Source: Nostoc spongiaeforme FACHB-130
Lineage (GTDB): Bacteria; Cyanobacteriota; Cyanobacteriia; Cyanobacteriales; Nostocaceae
DNA: 64,000 nucleotides
Assembly: GCF_014698475.1 (NCBI RefSeq)
Contig: NZ_JACJTB010000024.1
Location: forward strand, 31,640-95,639
Direction of reading: 5' to 3'
Shown piece by piece: positions 52,489 to 61,778 of the stretch. Positions within the stretch are counted from its first letter, which is position 1; every line of letters starts with the position of its first letter. The position numbers and the translations under genes are program-made. Below the pieces are notes generated by a model. The model ran no database searches, was not told where the DNA came from, and was given only the letters and a program-made list of their open reading frames with translations.

Positions 52489-53655
52489 TTATACCAAAGT
52501 TTTTTGCTTACGTAAACTTTGAATGGTAGCGATCGCAGATTTTGCTACTATATCAATTTCCTCAGCAGTGTTAAATCTGCCAATTCCAAACCGCACGGAA
52601 GCATAAGCTAATTGTTCAGGATGTCCCAAGGCTGTGAGAACATGGGAAGGTGCGATAACAGCCGATGAACAAGCAGAACCAGAAGATACCGCCATCACAG
52701 GTTGCAGTCCTAGAGAAAGTGCAGCACCATCGACTCCCTCAACGCTGATATTTAAGTTTCCCGCTAGTCGCTGCGTCGGGTGTCCGTTGAGGTGAATTCC
52801 TTCTAACTGTGATAATTGTGTCCACAAACTTTGTCTGAGTTGAGTCAGACGTGCAGTTTCCGTTGCTTGTTCTGCTAAAGCCAGTTCTATAGCTTTGCCA
52901 AAACCAACTATTTGCGGTGTGTACAAAGTTCCTGAACGCATTCCCCGTTCATGTCCACCGCCATGCTGTTGGGGTGCAAGCTGCACTCTGGGGTTGCGTC
53001 TACGGACGTATAATGCACCAATACCCTTTGGCCCGTATACTTTATGAGCAGTCAACGACATTAAATCAATGTTCATTGCCTGCACATCTAAGGGGATTTT
53101 ACCAATAGCTTGGGCAGCATCGGTATGGAAAATGATATTGCGATCGCGGCATATTTTCCCAATATCTGCTAACGGTTGCAACACCCCAATTTCGTTATTC
53201 GCCGCCATCACAGATACTAAAATTGTCTCTGGACGACAGGCTGTTTCTAATTGGTTTAAATCAATCAACCCGTCAGGTTGTACTGGCAAAATTGTAATTT
53301 CAAAACCCAGACTTTTCAGATACTCACAAGGGTCTAAAACTGCTTTATGTTCGGTAGCTACAGTAATAATATGCTGACCTTTTTGAAAATAAGCTTCAGC
53401 GATACCTTTAATGGCTAAATTATTCGCTTCTGTTGCACCACTAGTAAATACAATTTCTTCGGGTGTAGCGTTAATTTCTACTGCTAAGATTTCTCGCGTT
53501 TGTTTCACAGCCGCTTCTGCTTCCCAACCATAAACATGGTTAATACTAGCAGGGTTGCCAAACTTTTCGGTGAAATAAGGCAACATTACTGCTAACACTC
53601 TTTCATCTATTGGTGTAGTCGCATGACAATCAAGATAAATCGGACGATAAGACAT
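52489..53655 (-). CDS. cysteine desulfurase (NifS/IscS family)
   Basis: A 388-residue PLP enzyme supplying sulfane sulfur for Fe-S clusters or thiolation. It has YLDCHATTPIDERV, FTSGATEANNLAI, the His/Lys loop LTAHKVYGPKGIGALYVRR with the PLP-binding Lys, GGGHERGMRSGT, and the active-site Cys in VSSGSACSSAVIAPS. The long Cys loop marks the group I (IscS/NifS) type. No nif or isc partner is adjacent. Its start codon is only 3 nt from the stop of the upstream PD-(D/E)XK gene, so they are co-transcribed. Confidence 0.92.
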   Translation of the reverse strand: MSYRPIYLDCHATTPIDERVLAVMLPYFTEKFGNPASINHVYGWEAEAAVKQTREILAVEINATPEEIVFTSGATEANNLAIKGIAEAYFQKGQHIITVATEHKAVLDPCEYLKSLGFEITILPVQPDGLIDLNQLETACRPETILVSVMAANNEIGVLQPLADIGKICRDRNIIFHTDAAQAIGKIPLDVQAMNIDLMSLTAHKVYGPKGIGALYVRRRNPRVQLAPQQHGGGHERGMRSGTLYTPQIVGFGKAIELALAEQATETARLTQLRQSLWTQLSQLEGIHLNGHPTQRLAGNLNISVEGVDGAALSLGLQPVMAVSSGSACSSAVIAPSHVLTALGHPEQLAYASVRFGIGRFNTAEEIDIVAKSAIATIQSLRKQKTLV

Positions 53656-53658
53656 AAA

Positions 53659-54285
53659 TTATGTTAAAATTTGACTGAGTTTTTTTAATATTTGTAGAAC
53701 TCTATATAACTCGTTTTCTCGCCTAGATAAAGTAAATTTATCAGACAAAGCATATTGAGGTTTATCGTATTTTATTAGCTTAATAAATTGAAAATCTTCT
53801 CCATTTGTAACTAGTCCAAACACAGGTTTGTCTGTATTGGAACTACCCAACATATATACTAAAGCCTGGGGAATCACTTCTAAAAGAGATAAACTGGCTC
53901 TTTTCGATTCAATTACCAACAACCAAAACTGCTCTTTAATCACCAAGACATCGATTCTGCCTCTGACAATTTCTTCTGCATTTTCGACTGTAATTTCTAC
54001 AGATTCTGCGGTGGCGATCGCAAATGGCTCTCGATAAAATCTCGCCGAGTCTAATAGAGGCGATATTACCACCATTTTGACGGCATTTTCTAAAATCGGT
54101 GGACGCTTAACTAAACTTAAAAAATTAGCTTTGACTCTATCCAAATATTGTTGATCTAAAGTCGTCACTGACGGTAAATTTTCCAGCCATTCTGTGAAGA
54201 ATCTTTCATCTTCTGAGATTTGGAGACTAAATCTTTCCTCTAAATAAGCAAGTCCGATATTTTGTGCTTGGACTACTTGAACCAT
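53659..54285 (-). CDS. PD-(D/E)XK nuclease-like protein (type I restriction R N-domain-like)
   Basis: A 208-residue protein. The nuclease core reads EIVRGRIDVLVIKEQFWLLV, IESKRASLSLLE: Asp in GRIDVLV, and E-x-K in VIESK. PQALVYML and VFGLVTNGEDFQFIKL are shared with the N-terminal domain of restriction subunit R. Such stand-alone genes are frequent in cyanobacteria and have no methylase partner here. It lies upstream of the cysteine desulfurase with a 3-nt gap, on the same strand. Role unknown. Confidence 0.75.
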   Translation of the reverse strand: MVQVVQAQNIGLAYLEERFSLQISEDERFFTEWLENLPSVTTLDQQYLDRVKANFLSLVKRPPILENAVKMVVISPLLDSARFYREPFAIATAESVEITVENAEEIVRGRIDVLVIKEQFWLLVIESKRASLSLLEVIPQALVYMLGSSNTDKPVFGLVTNGEDFQFIKLIKYDKPQYALSDKFTLSRRENELYRVLQILKKLSQILT

Positions 54286-54328
54286 ATTAAAAATCGTGAA
54301 TTTGGATGAATTATGCCCAAATTAACTT

Positions 54329-55048
54329 TTAATCAAGAGTATCTGGATCTATACCCAAGGCTCTTAATTGTTCCGCCAATTTTTGAGCGCGTTGTGCTTC
54401 TTGTTGAACTTTTTGTTCTGCTAACTCAGCCCGTAGTTGTGCTTGTTTAACTTGTTCTGCGGGTGTGGGATATCTGTTTCCTTCTTCGTCATACCAATAA
54501 AGCCATTCTCTGGTTACACCAGAGTAATTTCCCCGTTCACAACCAATTCCCAAGCCAATTTCTGCTAACCACACAGGATTGCCTGATTGTAATTCATATT
54601 TACCATTAACTAACTTATGCACTTCTAAGCGAGGTTTGCGGCGACGACGAGAAGAATAAATCACATAATAAAGTACACCTAAAGCCTCATATTCTTTTAA
54701 CTTGTCGCTGTATTCTTTGCGATAGTTTGGCGAAACTACTTCTAACACCAAAGTTGGCAGAACATTTTCATCCCACAAAACATAACTCGGACGCAGTTCT
54801 TCATCATAGAACCGTTCTACGCCCAAACTTAAAAAACCATCGGGGACAATTGGCGGTTCGTCAGGGTGATAATAAATACCCATATCTACACCAAAAAACC
54901 AGTCCATACGTTCTGACCAAAGTATTAACAGTATTGCTTTGAGTAACCCTGGTATTAATTCTTGCAGTTCATTATCCACTGGTGTTTCATCAGAGTCTGG
55001 TAGTTCCTCAGCAGAGGGCAAGTACCTCGGCAAGTTGTACTCTAACAT
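54329..55048 (-). CDS. Uma2-family (DUF820) nuclease-fold protein with helical tail
   Basis: About 239 residues from ATG 55048 (frame open to TTG 55063). Uma2 core: PPIVPDGFLSLG supplies the Asp, TLVLEVVSPNYRKEYSDKLK the Glu and Lys, followed by YEALGVLYYVIY. An Arg-rich RRRRKPRLEVHKL and a Glu/Gln-rich coiled tail (EQVKQAQLRAELAEQKVQQE, ending LGIDPDTLD) are the usual extension in this subgroup. Function unknown. It lies 43 nt upstream of the PD-(D/E)XK gene on the same strand. Confidence 0.88.
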   Translation of the reverse strand: MLEYNLPRYLPSAEELPDSDETPVDNELQELIPGLLKAILLILWSERMDWFFGVDMGIYYHPDEPPIVPDGFLSLGVERFYDEELRPSYVLWDENVLPTLVLEVVSPNYRKEYSDKLKEYEALGVLYYVIYSSRRRRKPRLEVHKLVNGKYELQSGNPVWLAEIGLGIGCERGNYSGVTREWLYWYDEEGNRYPTPAEQVKQAQLRAELAEQKVQQEAQRAQKLAEQLRALGIDPDTLD

Positions 55049-55570
55049 GGCTAGTTTCCCCAAAACTTACGGATACTGGGCTTTAATCTATGAATCCACA
55101 CCAATATTCTCACCAGAATTATAGCGATTTCGGATGAATAGGTTACAGGCGAAAAATTTTATACTTCCTACTCCCCACTCCCTAATATCTACTCCCCACC
55201 CTTCACTACGATTAATAAATATATTAGTTTTTTGGATCTCTGATTGGTTTATATTTACGAGAGGGTGTATTAACAGCCACTCTTTTTCCGAGGTTAGGAG
55301 GCAGCGTCAGAAAATTTTAAATTTTGATTTGAGATTTTAGATTGCCCTAAAGATGTTGTTTGCAGAGGATGTCACAGAAGTATCAAATATTTATTGTGCT
55401 TTCCCCAGACTATCCTAGTCGCTGCTTTGCTTAAAATGACACTCTCATAAATCTAAATTGATGGCAATCTAAGTTGATAGTGAAACGAATATTTTTGCTG
55501 AATTGTAACCGATAAAGACTAAACTAAAAAGTCTTGTGCAGCAAAACCTCTAGATTTAAATGAAGTAATC
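55049..55570. other. intergenic region upstream of serA, no gene seen
   Basis: About 520 bp. Contains a C-run repeat (CCTACTCCCCACTCCC at 55167-55182) and an AT-rich repeat related to the MITE-like elements (TTTGAGATTTTAGATTGCCC, 55327-55346). It should hold the serA promoter and that of the minus-strand Uma2 gene. Confidence 0.5.
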
Positions 55571-57151
55571 ATGTCCAAGGTTCTCGTCTCCGATCCTATC
55601 GATCAAGCTGGGATTGATATTTTATCCCAAGTTGCTACAGTTGATATCAAAACTGGTTTAAAACCCGCAGAATTAATCGAAATTATTGGTGATTACGATG
55701 CGCTAATGATTCGTTCTGGTACCAGGGTAACAGAAGAAATTATTGAGGCTGGCACACAGTTAAAAATTATTGGTCGTGCTGGTGTAGGTGTAGATAATGT
55801 TGATGTGCCTGCTGCTACACGCAAAGGAATTGTTGTAGTTAATTCCCCTGAAGGAAATACGATCGCAGCAGCAGAACACGCATTGGCAATGATGTTGGCT
55901 TTGTCCCGTCACATTCCTGATGCTAATGTTTCAGTGAAAAGTGGAGAGTGGGATCGTAAAACTTTTGTCGGTGCGGAAGTTTACAAGAAAACACTCGGTA
56001 TTGTGGGGTTAGGGAAAATTGGTTCCCACGTTGCGAGTGTGGCTAAAGCAATGGGAATGAAATTACTCGCCTATGATCCTTTCATCTCCAACGAAAGAGC
56101 AGAACAAATTGGCTGTCAGTTAGTAGAGTTGGATTTACTTTTCCAACAAGCAGACTACATCACACTCCACATTCCCAAAACCCCAGAAACTACCCATTTA
56201 ATCAACGCTGCTACTTTAGCAAAAATGAAGCCGACAGCGCGGATTATTAACTGTGCGCGTGGCGGGATTATTGATGAAGCAGCTTTAGCCGCAGCCATCA
56301 AAGAAGGTAAAATTGCTGGGGCAGCCTTAGATGTGTTCGAGTCAGAACCTTTGGGTGAATCGGAATTGCGATCGCTCGGCAAAGATATCATCCTCACCCC
56401 CCACTTGGGAGCCTCCACCACAGAAGCGCAAGTCAATGTAGCCATTGATGTTGCTGAACAAATCCGCGATGTTTTATTAGGACTCCCCGCTCGTTCCGCC
56501 GTCAACATTCCCGGACTCGGCCCTGATGTCTTAGAAGAACTCAAACCCTACATGCAACTAGCAGAAACCTTGGGTAACTTGGTTGGTCAGTTAGCCGGCG
56601 GTCGCGTCGAAACACTCACAGTCAGACTCCAAGGGGAACTAGCAACCAATAAGAGTCAGCCCTTAGTCGTGGCATCCCTCAAAGGTCTACTTTATCAAGC
56701 CCTGCGGGAACGAGTAAATTACGTCAACGCCAACATCGAAGCCAAAGAACGGGGAATTCGGGTCATTGAAACCAGGGATGCTTCAGTGCGCGACTATGCT
56801 GGTTCGTTACGTTTAGAAGCCACAGGTACTTTAGGTACTCACTCAGTTACAGGTGCTTTGTTGGGTGAAAAAGAAATTCATCTCACAGACGTTGATGGTT
56901 TCCCCATTAACGTCCCCCCCAGCAAACACATGCTGTTTACCTTACACCGCGATATGCCAGGAATTATTGGTAAACTTGGTTCTCTCCTCGGTAGTTTTAA
57001 CGTCAACATTGCTAGTATGCAGGTAGGACGGAAAATCGTCCGTGGTGACGCGGTAATGGCTTTGAGTATTGATGATCCCTTACCCGATGGCATTTTGGCA
57101 GAAATCACCAAAGTCCCAGGGATTCGTGACGCATATACAGTAACTTTATAA
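55571..57151 (+). CDS. serA: D-3-phosphoglycerate dehydrogenase
   Basis: First enzyme of serine biosynthesis, oxidising 3-phosphoglycerate with NAD. The 526-residue length marks the long form with an intervening domain and a C-terminal ACT domain. Motifs: GRAGVGVDNVDVPAAT, NAD-binding GIVGLGKIGSHVASVAKAMG, INCARGGIIDEAALAAA, and LTPHLGASTTEAQ with the catalytic His. The ACT part (HRDMPGIIGKLGSLLGSFNV, NIASMQVGRK) suggests serine feedback. A repeat-filled 75-nt gap leads to prmA. Confidence 0.96.
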   Translation: MSKVLVSDPIDQAGIDILSQVATVDIKTGLKPAELIEIIGDYDALMIRSGTRVTEEIIEAGTQLKIIGRAGVGVDNVDVPAATRKGIVVVNSPEGNTIAAAEHALAMMLALSRHIPDANVSVKSGEWDRKTFVGAEVYKKTLGIVGLGKIGSHVASVAKAMGMKLLAYDPFISNERAEQIGCQLVELDLLFQQADYITLHIPKTPETTHLINAATLAKMKPTARIINCARGGIIDEAALAAAIKEGKIAGAALDVFESEPLGESELRSLGKDIILTPHLGASTTEAQVNVAIDVAEQIRDVLLGLPARSAVNIPGLGPDVLEELKPYMQLAETLGNLVGQLAGGRVETLTVRLQGELATNKSQPLVVASLKGLLYQALRERVNYVNANIEAKERGIRVIETRDASVRDYAGSLRLEATGTLGTHSVTGALLGEKEIHLTDVDGFPINVPPSKHMLFTLHRDMPGIIGKLGSLLGSFNVNIASMQVGRKIVRGDAVMALSIDDPLPDGILAEITKVPGIRDAYTVTL

Positions 57152-57222
57152 GGCAAAAGTAAAAGGGCAAAAGTAAAAAGAACTCTCTTTCTTTTGCCTT
57201 TTAACTTTTAACTTTTAACTTT
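57152..57222. repeat. A-rich/T-rich low-complexity inverted repeat
   Basis: AAGGCAAAAGTAAAAGGGCA faces TTTTGCCTTTTAACTTTTAA; same family as 7556-7680. It fills the serA-prmA gap and may form a hairpin ending in a T-run. Confidence 0.7.
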
Positions 57223-57226
57223 TTTT

Positions 57227-58144
57227 ATGGCAAACACTTGGTGGGAACTGCAAATTTTATGTGAACCAGAGCTAGAAGATTCCATCTTTTGGCGACTGGA
57301 AGATTTTGGTAGCCGGGGAACAGCCAGCGAACGCAAAGGCAATTCCTCCTTAGTTAAGGCTTATTTACCGCAATTTCAAGCCCAGTTACTCGATTTGGCA
57401 GCATTAGCGCTGCGGTTGCGTCAAGATGCTTTGTGTGTGGGAATGTCTGCACCGAGCTTGCATTGGCAATTAATTGATGAAGAAGATTGGGCGAGTAGCT
57501 GGAAGCAATATTGGCAACCCCAGGAAATTGGCGATCGCTTTTTGATTAACCCTGCATGGCTACCAACACCAGAAAACTCAGACAGGTTAATAATTCTCCT
57601 TGATCCTGGTGTCGCCTTCGGCACAGGGAACCATGCCACAACTCAACTGTGTTTAGAAGCCTTAGAAATGCGCTTGAGTGAAGTGCCGCAATCGTTTGTG
57701 AGCAATGCAGAAAAAGAACCAGTCATAATTGCAGATATCGGTTGCGGTTCTGGTATTTTATCGGTCGGTGCAGTTCTGCTCGGAGCCGAAAAAGTTTATG
57801 CTGTGGATAATGATCCATTGGCAGTGCAATCAACTTTTAGTAATCGCGCCCTGAATAAGATTAGTCCAGAACGCTTGATTCCCGCCGAAGGTAGCGTAGA
57901 TGTTTTGAGCAAAATTATCGACAAGCCAGTAGACGGTATCGTTTGTAATATTTTGGCTGACGTGATTATTCAGTTGGTTCCCGAAATGACAGCGATCGCT
58001 AAACCCAGCACTTGGGCAATCTTTAGCGGCATTTTAATCGAACAATCTAAATCCGTAGCCGATGCTTTAGAAAAAAATGGTTGGGTTGTTGCAGCTTTAT
58101 GGAAAAAGAAAGAATGGTGCTGTTTAAATGCACGGCGTTCTTGA
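57227..58144 (+). CDS. prmA: ribosomal protein L11 methyltransferase
   Basis: A 305-residue SAM-dependent methyltransferase that trimethylates L11. N-terminal substrate domain ([20 protein letters not shown]), linker with [15 protein letters not shown], then the Rossmann domain: [20 protein letters not shown], motif [32 protein letters not shown], and NILADVII. These are typical PrmA signatures. It follows serA by 75 nt and may be co-transcribed. Confidence 0.93.
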   Translation: MANTWWELQILCEPELEDSIFWRLEDFGSRGTASERKGNSSLVKAYLPQFQAQLLDLAALALRLRQDALCVGMSAPSLHWQLIDEEDWASSWKQYWQPQEIGDRFLINPAWLPTPENSDRLIILLDPGVAFGTGNHATTQLCLEALEMRLSEVPQSFVSNAEKEPVIIADIGCGSGILSVGAVLLGAEKVYAVDNDPLAVQSTFSNRALNKISPERLIPAEGSVDVLSKIIDKPVDGIVCNILADVIIQLVPEMTAIAKPSTWAIFSGILIEQSKSVADALEKNGWVVAALWKKKEWCCLNARRS

Positions 58145-58432
58145 TTTGATGGGTGTTCATTAATGTTGATGTTTGAATGGAATATTAGCGCCGTATTTAT
58201 CCTCTTGAAAGCCAAGTTTATAGAGTTCGGGTATTGGCTTCTCATCTTGCTTCTTCTGTGTTTCTGGCAGTTTGCCCACAGAAAAATAATGTGGTAGTTC
58301 TGGTTTTTAATTCCACGGATTTTAAGTACCAATTAGGCTGTAATAAAGATTACATACAGTGATGTGTGCGATCGCTACCTTTGCCCCAGTTGCTAAAATA
58401 GAACAGCAAAAAATAGTCTAAGTATCCCAGCC

Positions 58433-58939
58433 GTGCGAAGATATCAATTCTTTTATTTAATATTTTTTCTCACCTTAGCTGCTATTGTTAGCTTTTGTTT
58501 ATTCACTGATGTTTCACCGTTGGTTAGTTGCGATAAGTGGAAATATTCTCATAGTTCCTCACCAGAAAAATATTATGCCCATCCTGTAGATTTGGTAGTT
58601 ACGCCTTGGCGGGGACAACATAATGTTTATGGGACATTTATTATTCCCAATGGTTATAAAAACGATGGCTTTTTTACTCTTACATTGCCAGGAGATAAAA
58701 CTTACTGTGGACAACTGTTAAATGTGAGTGGTTTTGTCATTCCGGGAATTTACCCAAAGCCGAAAAATCGTATTCTTAGAGGATACTTAAATACTCGCAT
58801 TGCTTTTTGGCTGATTTTGCAAGGACATATTAATGATTTAAAACAACCAAACAATTGGAAACTAGGTTATTTTGAGAGCAAAAAAATTAAGAATAATAGA
58901 GATAGTGTTTATCATCCTAGTAATACCAAACCGATATAA
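58433..58939 (+). CDS. small membrane-anchored protein of unknown function
   Basis: A 168-residue protein from GTG 58433. One N-terminal membrane helix (FFYLIFFLTLAAIVSFCLF) is followed by a mature domain with VDLVVTPWRGQHNVYGTFII and KTYCGQLLNVSGFVIPGIYP. I recognise no family. Upstream gap 58145-58432 shows no gene. It faces the nucleoside transporter gene. Confidence 0.55.
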   Translation: MRRYQFFYLIFFLTLAAIVSFCLFTDVSPLVSCDKWKYSHSSSPEKYYAHPVDLVVTPWRGQHNVYGTFIIPNGYKNDGFFTLTLPGDKTYCGQLLNVSGFVIPGIYPKPKNRILRGYLNTRIAFWLILQGHINDLKQPNNWKLGYFESKKIKNNRDSVYHPSNTKPI

Positions 58940-58955
58940 AGAAGCATATAAATAT

Positions 58956-58995
58956 GACTTCTTCTTTTGCCTTTTAACTTTTTACTTTTGCCTTA
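58956..58995. repeat. T-rich low-complexity repeat (TTTTGCCTTTTAAC family)
   Basis: CTTCTTTTGCCTTTTAACTT then TTTACTTTTGCCTT, between convergent genes. Same vocabulary as the repeats at 7556 and 57152. Confidence 0.6.
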
Positions 58996-59011
58996 TTTAT
59001 TCAGTCATTTT

Positions 59012-60220
59012 TCAAACTAATATTCCCGCAATACAAGCAGTAATAAAACCAGCTAATAATCCTCCAATCATTGTCCTCACGCCCAAGCGAGCAAATTCAT
59101 GTTGGCGCTGAGGAGCCATACCTGTAAGTCCACCAATTGTAATGCCAATTGAGCCAATATTAGCAAAGTTGCATAATGCGTAAGTCGCAATAATTACGGC
59201 ACGTTGAGAAATTTTGCCGTCTTGAATTAGCTGTTTTAAATCTAAGAAAGCAATAAATTCATTTAAAATTGTTTTTGTTCCTAACAGCGCCCCGACTTGT
59301 TGACAATCTTTCCACGGTACACCCATCAACCATGCCACAGGAGCCATGACAAAAGATAATATTAACTGCAAAGATAATTGCGGCAAATTTATAAGCGAAC
59401 CAAACCACCCTAACAAAGCATTGAAAGCCGCAAGTAATCCTAAAAAAGCAATAATCATTACACCCACATTCACAGCTAATTTTACGCCATCAATAGCGCC
59501 TGTTGTAGCTGCATCAATGACGTTTACATAGTTAGTTTCGACATCAATTTTGGCTTTTCCTGCTGTTTCAGAAACTTCGGTTTCTGGGTACATTAATTTT
59601 GATACAACTAATGATGTAGGCGCAGTCATAAAAAAAGCCGCAATTAAATGTTCTGCGGGAATACCAAAGGAAAGATAAGCGCCTAAAACTCCACCAGCAA
59701 TTGTGGCAAAGCCTCCCGTCATCACAGCATGAAGTTCTGATAAAGTCATACTGCCTATATATGGTTTAACCATGAGTGCAGATTCTGTTGGCCCTAAAAA
59801 GATGTTACCTGCACAAGATAAAGATTCTGAACCTGATGTTTTCATAGTTTTAATCATTACCCAGGCCAGCATATTGACGACTCGCTGTAAAATTCCGTAG
59901 TAATATAAAACACTAATAAAAGCAGAAAAAAAGATAATCGTTGGTAGTACTTGAAAGGCAAATAAATGGTCTTTAAAGTTTTCACCAAAGACAAATTTTG
60001 CCCCAACATCAGAAAAAGCTAAAAAATTACTGACAATATCTCCCAAAGATTTAAATATATTTAAACCCCAAGGTGTTTTTAAAATTAGCAACGCAAAAAT
60101 AAATTCTAATCCCAAACCCCAAGCTACTGTGCGCCAACGAACTGCTTGACGTTCTACAGATAAAGCATAAGAGATGCCAATAAAGACTAATATTCCCAGT
60201 ATGGAGATAGCGCGTTCCAT
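59012..60220 (-). CDS. NupC-family concentrative nucleoside transporter
   Basis: About 402 residues, with 9-10 helices in the NupC/CNT arrangement. Marks: FQVLPTIIFFSAFISVLYYY, GNIFLGPTESALMVKPYI, HAVMTGGFATIAGGVLGAYL, GALLGTKTILNEFIAF, and the segment ALCNFANIGSIGITIGGLTG. It takes up nucleosides with protons or sodium. ATG 60220 is used; the frame is open four codons further. Confidence 0.92.
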   Translation of the reverse strand: MERAISILGILVFIGISYALSVERQAVRWRTVAWGLGLEFIFALLILKTPWGLNIFKSLGDIVSNFLAFSDVGAKFVFGENFKDHLFAFQVLPTIIFFSAFISVLYYYGILQRVVNMLAWVMIKTMKTSGSESLSCAGNIFLGPTESALMVKPYIGSMTLSELHAVMTGGFATIAGGVLGAYLSFGIPAEHLIAAFFMTAPTSLVVSKLMYPETEVSETAGKAKIDVETNYVNVIDAATTGAIDGVKLAVNVGVMIIAFLGLLAAFNALLGWFGSLINLPQLSLQLILSFVMAPVAWLMGVPWKDCQQVGALLGTKTILNEFIAFLDLKQLIQDGKISQRAVIIATYALCNFANIGSIGITIGGLTGMAPQRQHEFARLGVRTMIGGLLAGFITACIAGILV

Positions 60221-60450
60221 AATAACTGCCAAAAATGTATAGCTATCATACTCGGCTATCCAGCATACATAAAAATGTAACTTTTTTAACTTTTGGATTT
60301 GACTGTCTTGGTATCAAAGGAAAATGCGATCGCTTGTTAATTGAGAATTACACTCTATAAAAGTGCAAAGTTCAAAATTTTTAATAAAACTTCGGTATCA
60401 AACAATGGCAAAACTGATACCTTAAAATTTACTTTGTTCAAAAACAGTTT

Positions 60451-60723
60451 ATGAATCGTATGTTTCGCCGCTATCACCGTCAGATAGCTATTATTCTGTG
60501 CTTGCCTTTATTTTTAACTGTATTAACGGGTATGGGTTATACTATAGCCCATGAATTGTTACACCAAGATGAGTTAGGCGAATTCCTTTTAGGACTGCAT
60601 ACCTTAGAAATCATTCATTTAGAAAAAATTTACCCACTTTTGAACGGCTTAGGGTTAGTTGGCTTGTTGATTACTGGCGTAACTATGACGGGTTTATTCC
60701 GCACACGAGCATCACAAGAATAA
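60451..60723 (+). CDS. two-helix membrane protein (PepSY-associated-like)
   Basis: A 90-residue protein: MNRMFRRYHRQIAIILCLPL, FLTVLTGMGYTIAHELL, a short loop, and LLNGLGLVGLLITGVTMTGL. The RRYHRQIAIILCLPLFLTVLTG start resembles the first helix of PepSY-associated membrane proteins. Function unknown. It is single, 230 nt from the nucleoside transporter start on the other strand. Confidence 0.65.
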   Translation: MNRMFRRYHRQIAIILCLPLFLTVLTGMGYTIAHELLHQDELGEFLLGLHTLEIIHLEKIYPLLNGLGLVGLLITGVTMTGLFRTRASQE

Positions 60724-60928
60724 TTATTCTGGTTTTGTAATAATAAACCCCTCACACTGGAAGTCTGGGGCTATCCACTTTGGCAAGCTCAATGACCACC
60801 TTCGCAGGCTAATTATATGCTTCTTCATATCGAATACCAAATCGATATGAATATTTGACTGCCAATATACGCTACTAAACGCCAATAAATTAGAATTTTT
60901 AATTCTAACCAAAACTACTTTATTACTA

Positions 60929-60965
60929 CAAAAAACCACAGATAAACCCAGTGTTTACCTGTGGT
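60929..60965 (-). terminator. rho-independent terminator of the peroxiredoxin gene
   Basis: On the minus strand, ACCACAG (60959-60965) and CTGTGGT (60935-60941), with inner TAAAC/GTTTA pairing, then six T. It ends the minus-strand transcript 60 nt after the stop. The rest of 60724-61024 shows no supported gene. Confidence 0.85.
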
Positions 60966-61024
60966 AAAAATGAATTTTGCCTTCAATGCCAACAAAAACT
61001 ATTGGAATTGAAAGCGAGAAAATT

Positions 61025-61636
61025 CTAGACGGAAGCGAAGTAAACTTTAGACTTCACAGGATCAGGAGTCATTGTCTGATCACCAGGTTGCCAACCAGCA
61101 GGGCAAACTTCATCGGGATGTGATTGGACGTGCTGGATAGCTTGTAATGTCCGTAGGGTTTCATCAACGCTACGACCAAAAGCTAAGTTGTTAATAGTAG
61201 CGTGTTGGATGATACCATCTTTGTCAATCAAGAACAGACCACGCAATGCAACTCCTGCTGCTGGATCAAGCACGTTGTAAGCGGCGCTAATTTCTTTCTT
61301 GATGTCGGAAACTAGGGGATAATTGAGGTCGCCTACGCCACCAGATTTGCGATCAGTTTGAATCCAAGCGAGGTGGGAGAACTCACTATCAACGGAAACA
61401 CCGAGAACCTCAGTGTTAAGTTTCTTGAATTCTTCGTAGCGATCGCTAAATGCTGTGATTTCAGTAGGACAAACAAAGGTAAAGTCTAGGGGGTAGAAAA
61501 ATAAGACTACATACTTACCACGATAGTCGGAAAGTTTGATTGTCTTAAATTCCTGATCAAATACAGCGGTTGCTGTAAAGTCGGGAGCTTGTTGACCAAC
61601 GCGGAGGCTTCCTTCTGTTCCGTAAGTGAGGGACAT
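61025..61636 (-). CDS. 2-Cys peroxiredoxin
   Basis: A 203-residue typical 2-Cys peroxiredoxin that reduces peroxides with thioredoxin. Peroxidatic Cys in [20 protein letters not shown], resolving Cys in [16 protein letters not shown], and [14 protein letters not shown]; the C-terminal YF region (VYFASV) is present. It is cytoplasmic. The gene is divergent from the debranching enzyme, with a 142-bp gap that holds a candidate operator at 61739-61763. Confidence 0.95.
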   Translation of the reverse strand: MSLTYGTEGSLRVGQQAPDFTATAVFDQEFKTIKLSDYRGKYVVLFFYPLDFTFVCPTEITAFSDRYEEFKKLNTEVLGVSVDSEFSHLAWIQTDRKSGGVGDLNYPLVSDIKKEISAAYNVLDPAAGVALRGLFLIDKDGIIQHATINNLAFGRSVDETLRTLQAIQHVQSHPDEVCPAGWQPGDQTMTPDPVKSKVYFASV

Positions 61637-61738
61637 TAACCTAATTCTCCTTCAACTTATATTTCGTTTTAGTAGCGTTAGGACTTGGGTCAGGTAAAAC
61701 TCACCCATCCACGCTGATTCACAGTTTAATTACGATCT

Positions 61739-61763
61739 GTTACGACTATATCATAGTCATAAC
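61739..61763. promoter_or_regulatory. candidate operator in the peroxiredoxin/debranching-enzyme gap
   Basis: GTTACGACTAT (61739-61749) and ATAGTCATAAC (61753-61763) are inverted arms matching at 10 of 11 with a 3-nt spacer. It ends 15 nt before the debranching-enzyme ATG and 103 nt from the peroxiredoxin start. Confidence 0.55.
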
Positions 61764-61778
61764 GATTTTGAGTAGCAA

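Noticed and set aside
60724..60939. Minus-strand frame of 71 codons after the peroxiredoxin gene
   Set aside because: Overlaps the terminator, no RBS, no recognisable family.
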